Assembly (NCBI GenBank): GCA_002307035.1
Contig: DBTL01000019.1
Location: 1-35,403 of the forward strand
DNA from: Bacteroides sp. UBA1317
GTDB lineage: Bacteria; Bacteroidota; Bacteroidia; Bacteroidales; Bacteroidaceae
Length of the DNA stretch: 35,403 nucleotides
Reading direction: 5' to 3'
Both the position numbers and the translations under genes were made by a program. Positions 30,290-35,403 of the stretch are shown piece after piece. A model generated the notes under the pieces. That model saw only the letters and a list, made by a program, of their open reading frames with translations. It was not told the DNA's origin and did no database searches. The first letter of the stretch is position 1. Every line of letters starts with the position of its first letter.

Positions 30290-33268
30290 CTATTTTTCTA
30301 TCTTTTTTGACTTATTCTCCACTTTTGGCTGGTATCTTTTCATGTATTCTTTAGGCTGCATCCCATAGCTGTTCTTGAAGCATCGGCTGAAGTATTTCGG
30401 ATCGCTAAAACCGACTGTATAAGCAAGGTCGGATATGCGAATATTGGGCTGCTCCTGCATAATTTGGCAAGCGGCTTTGAGGCGGATGTTCTGAATAAAC
30501 CCGGAAATATTCATTCCCGTAAGATCTTTAAGTTTGTTGTAGAGTGTGGTTTTACTATTCCCCATGGATTCGACAAACTGTGGCACACTAAAGTCTGGAT
30601 CTTTTAGATGAGCCTTTACACATTCGATTGCTTGATTGAGGAAGGTTTCATCGTAGTTCTGTACTTTGTAAGAGTCGATATTTACTAATACCCGTTTTTG
30701 CTTTTCATTTTTATTATATGTTTCCATGACATGCATACGCAGCGAGTTCTTCAGCGCAATATTGTGGCGGAAATCTTGCCATATGTAGTAGATAAATAAG
30801 CCGGCAAAGGCGGTGTAGAGAAGATAGGCCCACCAAGTGGCCCAAGGAGGGGAGAGGACTTTTACTTCCAATTGGCGGATGTGACTCCAATCGCCGTTTT
30901 CATTGGTTGCTTTAACCAAAAAGGTGTAAGTACCTCCAGACAGGTTGTTGTATTCAGCTAGTCGGTGTGTGCCGTCCGTGTATTTCCATTCTTCGTCTAC
31001 TCCTTCTAGTTTATAGGCATATTTATTAAGTTGGGGATTATTGTAAGTGAGTGAGGAAAATTCTATGCGTAAGTCATTATATTTATATGGTATAACGACT
31101 TTTTTTGTAAATTCCGGGTTAAGGGCGGATATTTTCTCCCGTTCATCCGCTTTAAGTTGGCTAAGTTTATGTCCTCCTACGGAAATTTCTGTTATATAGA
31201 AATTTACGGTTCGTTTGGTGTGGTTTAGTTCGGTCGGAACAAAGCTGATAAAACCTTTGTTGGAGCCGAAGAATAGTTTGTTATTGAGCTGGAATGAGCA
31301 GTGAGGATTAAAATAGTTATCCTGTAATCCATCTCCAGTTGTAAAGACGCGCGTAGAGGTATGTTCGTCATCTCCGGCAGAAACGATGCGTGCTAAGCCA
31401 CAATTGGTTCCTAACCAAAGGTTTCCGCTCTTGTCTTCTTCAATACTGCAGACCATGTCTCCTGGTAAGTTATAGAGCAATTGTTTATCGTCAAAACTAT
31501 CGGTATCTGGATTATAAAGACATAGTCCGGAACCCTCTGTACCTGCCCATAGTTGTTTTTGTGAATCAAAATAGAGGCAGAATGCTTGGTTGGCGGAAAG
31601 CTTTTTGTTCTTTAAATTATATCTTTTCACTTTATTCTTCCGGAGGTTTTTGGGGTCTGCCTTCAAACGAATGATTCCGTCGTTAGATGTAGCAAGCCAT
31701 AAATTACCCAGATCATCGGTAGTGATATAAGAGATGTCAAAATTATCTATAGGGGCGACGCCTGTTTCTAAACTGCTTAGAGTAGTGGCATACCCGTCAG
31801 GGCAAATCACTCCTAATCCTTTTTGCGTACCGATCCATATATTGCCATTTTCATCTTCGAACAAGGCAGACAGATGGTTATCAGGTAGGAACTTACAATT
31901 ATTACTTGTATAGTTTCGAACAGGTTTACCTTGTTTATAAATGTAGAGCCCGTCGCTAAAACTAGCCAGAAACAGTTCGTTTGTGCGTGTACTTCGGGTG
32001 ATGTCGATAATAGTGGACATAGAACTTATGTTACTGAATTCGGGCATTTCAGAATATTCTTTATGACTGTAATCTTCTGGTGAGTAGCGCATAATTCCAT
32101 GGTTTTCAGCACCTATCCAGTATGTATTTTCTTCTATATAGATAGAGTAGACAGAAGTGGTAAGGATATTGACATCTGATGCTATGGTATCGTTGGCTTC
32201 AAAAAGAGGTTTGCGGATATTGGTATGGATAATCCCTCCCCCCAATGAACCTAACCACATTTCACCATTGCCTTTGTCTTGGAGTAGAGCGTCTATCTCT
32301 CCGGAAGGAAGGTTGTGGGGTGAATGGTGTGTCTGGTAGTTGGTAAAATTTCCGGGTGATCTGATATCGGTGATACTTAGTCCGGAAGAGGTGCCTACCC
32401 ATAAAGTATGGGTCGTTTCTTCTTCAGAGATGGAATATACAAGATCGTGAGATAGGCTTTTATTATTGAAAGGTATATGGCGATACGAATCGAATGTCAT
32501 CTGCCTTCGATCTTTTGAAAAATGGAGGCGATATAGTCCGCTTGACCATCCACCTGCCCAAAGTGTGCCTTGAGAATCTTCATATAGACAGTGTACTGAG
32601 TTTTGTTGGTTGAGGGGCTGGTAATGATAGAAAAGTCCGGAGGAAGGAATGTAGCGGTATAATCCTCTATTCCATGTACCGATTAAGACATCTCCATTGG
32701 AATCTTTTATGAGTGTTTTAACTGTGGTGGAAGGGAATATTCCTTGAGTGTTCTTTTTATCAAAAAGAGTAAAATAATTTAGATGATAATAATAAAGATA
32801 GAGCCCATTTTCAGTTCCGATAAGTGCCTTACAACTGTCTAGTATAAGTATAGAATTGATGTTGTTATTCACTGCTCTGGGAATTATGATTTTTTGTATA
32901 TGTCCATACCGTTGGTCAAGAATATTAAAACCCATATTCGTTCCTATCCACAAGCGCCTGTCTGTATCTTCTGCAAGGCATTGTATATTATTACTGGTCA
33001 GCAGTTGAGGTGTATGAAGATTCGATTTGATCTCTCTGACTCCATATCCATCGTAACGAAACAATCCAAATTTAGTACCAATCCAGATAAACCCGTTAGT
33101 ATCTTGAAAAGCAGTCTGTACTTCATTATTTGGTAACCCATCTAAAGTTGAAAATTGCCTGAATTTCAAGCTATATAATCTGTTATTTAGAGTATTTGTT
33201 GATTGTGTCTGAAGCGATATAAAGATTAATAATCCACTTATGTAATAGGATAGATTTAATACTTTCAT
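30290..33268 (-). CDS. HTCS-like membrane regulator without kinase: propeller sensor, Y_Y_Y, TM, AraC HTH
   Basis: A 992-aa protein. A signal peptide (about 1-24) is followed by many two-component-propeller repeats (e.g. FQDTNGFIWIGTKFGLFRYD, LAEDTDRRLWIGTNMGFNIL, EDENGNIWIGTQKGLGVI) to about 690, and a Y_Y_Y domain (NKYAKLEG-like NKYAYKLEGVDEEWKYTDGT...GGTYTFLVKATNENGDW). A transmembrane helix (WWAYLLYTAFAGLFIYYIW) leads directly to an AraC HTH (SVPQFVESMGNSKTTLYNKL ... DLAYTVGFSDPKYFSRCFKN). The HisKA, HATPase and receiver modules of classical hybrid two-component systems are absent, and no gap or frameshift is seen. The periplasmic part should bind the breakdown product and directly switch the DNA-binding end. 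It is the immediate upstream neighbour of the SusC operon and its likely activator. Confidence 0.9.
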   Translation of the reverse strand: MKVLNLSYYISGLLIFISLQTQSTNTLNNRLYSLKFRQFSTLDGLPNNEVQTAFQDTNGFIWIGTKFGLFRYDGYGVREIKSNLHTPQLLTSNNIQCLAEDTDRRLWIGTNMGFNILDQRYGHIQKIIIPRAVNNNINSILILDSCKALIGTENGLYLYYYHLNYFTLFDKKNTQGIFPSTTVKTLIKDSNGDVLIGTWNRGLYRYIPSSGLFYHYQPLNQQNSVHCLYEDSQGTLWAGGWSSGLYRLHFSKDRRQMTFDSYRHIPFNNKSLSHDLVYSISEEETTHTLWVGTSSGLSITDIRSPGNFTNYQTHHSPHNLPSGEIDALLQDKGNGEMWLGSLGGGIIHTNIRKPLFEANDTIASDVNILTTSVYSIYIEENTYWIGAENHGIMRYSPEDYSHKEYSEMPEFSNISSMSTIIDITRSTRTNELFLASFSDGLYIYKQGKPVRNYTSNNCKFLPDNHLSALFEDENGNIWIGTQKGLGVICPDGYATTLSSLETGVAPIDNFDISYITTDDLGNLWLATSNDGIIRLKADPKNLRKNKVKRYNLKNKKLSANQAFCLYFDSQKQLWAGTEGSGLCLYNPDTDSFDDKQLLYNLPGDMVCSIEEDKSGNLWLGTNCGLARIVSAGDDEHTSTRVFTTGDGLQDNYFNPHCSFQLNNKLFFGSNKGFISFVPTELNHTKRTVNFYITEISVGGHKLSQLKADEREKISALNPEFTKKVVIPYKYNDLRIEFSSLTYNNPQLNKYAYKLEGVDEEWKYTDGTHRLAEYNNLSGGTYTFLVKATNENGDWSHIRQLEVKVLSPPWATWWAYLLYTAFAGLFIYYIWQDFRHNIALKNSLRMHVMETYNKNEKQKRVLVNIDSYKVQNYDETFLNQAIECVKAHLKDPDFSVPQFVESMGNSKTTLYNKLKDLTGMNISGFIQNIRLKAACQIMQEQPNIRISDLAYTVGFSDPKYFSRCFKNSYGMQPKEYMKRYQPKVENKSKKIEK

Positions 33269-33296
33269 GTTCTCTTTCTCTTAAGATTTACGTGAA

Positions 33297-33304
33297 CAAA
33301 TATA
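33297..33304 (-). promoter_or_regulatory. -7 box of the regulator gene
   Basis: Minus-strand TATATTTG, 28 bases before ATG 33268, fits TAnnTTTG. Confidence 0.5.
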
Positions 33305-33660
33305 AGTAAAATACTTAATTTTATCCTAAGTTTGCTCTCAAATCATTAAAATAAAAAAAGCAGTTCCATTGTTTTTTCTATAATTTCAAATTAATAAATC
33401 ATTCCAATGTTTAGATCTTTTCTGTTGTTTCATACAAAAGGGTGATTTACTCAAGAAATCATTTTTTATGAATGGCCTTATAATAACATGTCATTATAGA
33501 AAATAGATTTATGCACTTGTTGAACAAATATAGTTCTTTTCTTGTTAAAATACAGCGTTTTTTATCATTAGAGAATAACGAATGGTACGTCCTATCTTTT
33601 TAATGTTAAAGAAGTGTATTTGGAAAATAATACAGATTAATTGAAATGAAAGAAAATGTT
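33305..33660. other. AT-rich divergent intergenic region
   Basis: No gene seen. It holds an imperfect 20-bp palindrome at 33479-33498 (TATAATAACATGTCATTATA, one mismatched pair), a candidate operator between the PUL regulator and the barrel-protein gene. TATCTTTT at 33593-33600 is a possible weak -7 box for the plus-strand gene. Confidence 0.4.
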
Positions 33661-34461
33661 ATGTTTAAGCAATTATTAGTTATCGTCTCTCTTCTTGCCA
33701 GTGGCACATTGGCTTTTGCCCAATCTGAACCGGCTTATAAGAAAGGGACTTTTTATGCCTTCTGGGGTTGGAACAGGGGTGCGTATACAAATTCGGATAT
33801 TCATTATAAAGGGAATGATTATGACTTTACTCTGCGTGATGTGAAAGCGTCCGACAGACCATCATCGTTTAGTTATCATAACTATTTCCAATTGGATAGA
33901 ATAACGATTCCACAAACAAACTTCAGGTTGGGTTATTTTATTAAAGATAATGTTGCCATTACTATTGGAGTGGATCATATGAAGTATGTGATGAATCAGA
34001 ATCAGACGGTAGACATAGACGGCAAGGTGCGTCCTGCTTTTGAAGACAGGATCAACGATGGTTCTATAAAACTTACTGAAGATTTCTTGATATACGAGCA
34101 TACGGATGGATTGAATTACATCAATTCGGAGATTGAGTTTTATAAGAACTATTATCACAAAGGCATTCTGAAAGTTAACGGCCTCTTGGGTGGAGGTGCA
34201 GGTTTTCTCTTGCCTAAAACAAACGCTACACTTATGGGCGAAGATAGGCATGATGCTTTTCATCTTTCAGGTTTCGGACTGAGTGCCAAGGCCGGGGTAG
34301 ATGTTCTATTGTGGGATTTGTTTTTCCTTCGCTCTGAATTGAAAGAGGGATACATCAACATGCCAAGCATACGTACGACGAGAAATAGTGCAGACAAAGC
34401 CAGTCAGGCCTTTTTCTTCGGTGAATGGACTTATACGTTTGGCCTCAGCTGGTATCTTTAG
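33661..34461 (+). CDS. Small outer membrane beta-barrel protein of unknown function
   Basis: A 266-aa protein. Start chosen at 33661 because MFKQLLVIVSLLASGTLAFA then Q is a typical signal peptide with AAAGAAAA just upstream; ATG 33646 is an alternative. The mature part has alternating strands with many aromatic residues (GTFYAFWGWNRGAYTNSDIH, TNFRLGYFIKDNVAITIGVD, FFGEWTYTFGLSWYL). The final W-Y-L residues suit an outer-membrane C-terminal strand. GWNRGAYTNSDI resembles a group of uncharacterised Bacteroidota barrel proteins. No enzyme motif seen. It lies alone between the PUL regulator and the Vat-like gene. Localisation is fairly likely; function unknown. Confidence 0.75.
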   Translation: MFKQLLVIVSLLASGTLAFAQSEPAYKKGTFYAFWGWNRGAYTNSDIHYKGNDYDFTLRDVKASDRPSSFSYHNYFQLDRITIPQTNFRLGYFIKDNVAITIGVDHMKYVMNQNQTVDIDGKVRPAFEDRINDGSIKLTEDFLIYEHTDGLNYINSEIEFYKNYYHKGILKVNGLLGGGAGFLLPKTNATLMGEDRHDAFHLSGFGLSAKAGVDVLLWDLFFLRSELKEGYINMPSIRTTRNSADKASQAFFFGEWTYTFGLSWYL

Positions 34462-34514
34462 CAGATAGTATTTTGTTCTGCTCTTTCTAACGATTGAGCC
34501 TTTTTTGGGCGAAT

Positions 34515-34583
34515 AACAATAATAGGTATTTCAGTTATTAACGTGCATATTGTATAATAATAATTGAAATATCTATTGTTGTT
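34515..34583. repeat. 26-bp inverted repeat with all mismatches as G-U wobbles
   Basis: Arms 34515-34540 and 34558-34583, with 17 nt between. Twenty-three of 26 positions pair by Watson-Crick rules and the other three become G-U pairs in plus-strand RNA, so the stem is continuous. It lies 53 bases after the barrel-gene stop, and the right arm overlaps the -33 box of the Vat-like gene. Confidence 0.75.
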
Positions 34584-34605
34584 TTAAGGTAGATATTTAT
34601 CTTTG
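34576..34605 (+). promoter_or_regulatory. Promoter of the Vat-like acetyltransferase gene
   Basis: TTG at 34576-34578, 19 nt, then TATCTTTG at 34598-34605: the best match to the Bacteroides consensus in this window. Start codon 22 bases after the -7 box. Confidence 0.65.
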
Positions 34606-34627
34606 CTGTGAAAAATTATGCATTAAG

Positions 34628-35263
34628 ATGACTAACGGACCAGACCCCAACAAATTATATCCCAACGAGAATATCAAGCAAGTGTGTTATATCAAGAACG
34701 TAGTGACCAACCCTAATATTATCGTTGGAGATTACACATACTATGATGACGCAGATGGTGCAGAAGATTTCGAGAAGCACGTCACTCACCACTATCCGTT
34801 TATTGGAGATAAACTAATCATCGGCAAATTTTGTGCCATAGCCAAAGGCATCCAATTCATTATGAATGGAGCGAATCATCAGATGAACTCGGTGACAACG
34901 TATCCATTTGGGATCATGATGAACGGATGGGAAAAGGCAATGCCTGCGTTGGCCGATTTGCCTTTGAAAGGAGATACGATAGTGGGCAATGATGTGTGGA
35001 TTGGGCAAAACGTAACTGTAATGCCGGGCGTAACCATTGGTGATGGAGCAATTATTGCTGCTAATTCGGTGGTGACTAAGGATGTACCGCCATATCGTGT
35101 TGTAGGGGGAAACCCGGCTAGAATAGTAAAGAAGCGATTTGACGATGAATTAATCAACTATCTTCTAGGCTTGAAATGGTGGGATTGGCCTGCAGAAAAG
35201 GTTACGGCTAACTTGCCGATTCTCTGTAGCTCGGATTTAGAGTTGATTAAAACAATAGCATAA
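34628..35263 (+). CDS. Vat-family (streptogramin A / xenobiotic) O-acetyltransferase
   Basis: A 211-aa left-handed beta-helix hexapeptide acetyltransferase. GPDPNKLYP opens like Vat enzymes. IGDKLIIGKFCAIAKGIQFI is the start of the helix. FIMNGANHQM carries the catalytic His84; YPFG, GWEKAMP and LPLKGDTIVGNDVWIGQN follow, then VMPGVTIGDGAIIAANSVVT and GGNPARIVKKRFDDE. The C-terminal LGLKWWDWP completes the family pattern. Length (211) is close to Vat enzymes (about 210-220). Members transfer acetyl from acetyl-CoA to group A streptogramins; distant chromosomal homologues may act on other substrates, so resistance is inferred, not shown. It is a single gene with a strong own promoter. Confidence 0.88.
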   Translation: MTNGPDPNKLYPNENIKQVCYIKNVVTNPNIIVGDYTYYDDADGAEDFEKHVTHHYPFIGDKLIIGKFCAIAKGIQFIMNGANHQMNSVTTYPFGIMMNGWEKAMPALADLPLKGDTIVGNDVWIGQNVTVMPGVTIGDGAIIAANSVVTKDVPPYRVVGGNPARIVKKRFDDELINYLLGLKWWDWPAEKVTANLPILCSSDLELIKTIA

Positions 35264-35291
35264 AGAGGTAGTTATATGTTCATTCATTACC

Positions 35292-35403
35292 TCATTCACC
35301 TTTGATAATCCTCCCCTCTCTATAAAAGTTATTTATATCTACAAGTAGTGCCACTTTCGGTGATGATACAACTTCATGGTGTTGAATGTCCGATATCAGC
35401 GTG
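35292..35403 (-). CDS. Possible 3' end of a minus-strand gene cut by the window
   Basis: Open from the window edge to TGA at 35292-35294, reading SDIQHHEVVSSPKVALLVDI then NNFYREGRIIKGE. Composition is protein-like, but 36 codons are too few to be certain, and I recognise no family. It would be convergent with the Vat-like gene. Confidence 0.3.
   Translation of the reverse strand, partial: TLISDIQHHEVVSSPKVALLVDINNFYREGRIIKGE

Overview
The window looks like the chromosome of a Bacteroides or close relative (Bacteroidota). Evidence: promoter -7 boxes of the TAnnTTTG type sit before many genes, ribosome binding sites are weak and A-rich, and the gene content is typical of the group (a SusC/SusD pair, a propeller-type sensor/regulator, OMP_b-brl_3-type TonB-linked barrels, GH35 and GH3 enzymes, DUF4369-TlpA). 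No rRNA or tRNA gene was seen.

Region 1 (1-6260) is a decaying defence island. It opens inside a type III CRISPR accessory effector (TIGR02221/Csx1 group, HEPN nuclease) whose C-terminus is fused to a Csx20-like, possible ring-nuclease, domain. Next come a small reading frame broken by a stop, a promoter-led mini-CRISPR with two repeats and one spacer, and an AAA ATPase whose DUF4276 TOPRIM partner survives only as its two ends. A TlpA-like thioredoxin follows, flanked by fragments of the 3' end of a DUF4143 ATPase gene and apparently fused in frame to one of them. An intact Abi_2 HEPN protein completes the island.

Region 2 (5741-11930) holds an OMP_b-brl_3-type outer-membrane barrel between two 154-bp direct repeats. 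The right repeat is the promoter and first codons of an AraC regulator; the left repeat is the same start region, cut off after 23 codons. The AraC gene precedes an MFS exporter. A STAS-like/GHKL ATPase with a long leader follows. A perfect palindrome in both repeats recurs at 14472.

Region 3 (12081-18091) has a GH3 beta-glucosidase-like enzyme facing a GH43/GH117-like propeller hydrolase across a strong bidirectional terminator, then a succinate-semialdehyde dehydrogenase ending in a 20-bp perfect terminator.

Region 4 (18117-22340, minus strand) is an operon of a TonB-linked receptor, a LytS-type sensor kinase and a LytTR response regulator. A 16-bp inverted repeat covers the promoter and start codon.

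Region 5 (22470-33304, minus strand) is a compact polysaccharide utilisation locus: a membrane sensor with beta-propeller repeats and an AraC output domain but no kinase or receiver, then SusC, SusD and a GH35 beta-galactosidase. The target is probably a beta-galactoside-containing glycan.

Region 6 (33661-35403) has a small outer-membrane barrel protein, a long imperfect inverted repeat, a Vat-family (streptogramin A) acetyltransferase homologue with its own promoter, and possibly the tail of a minus-strand gene.
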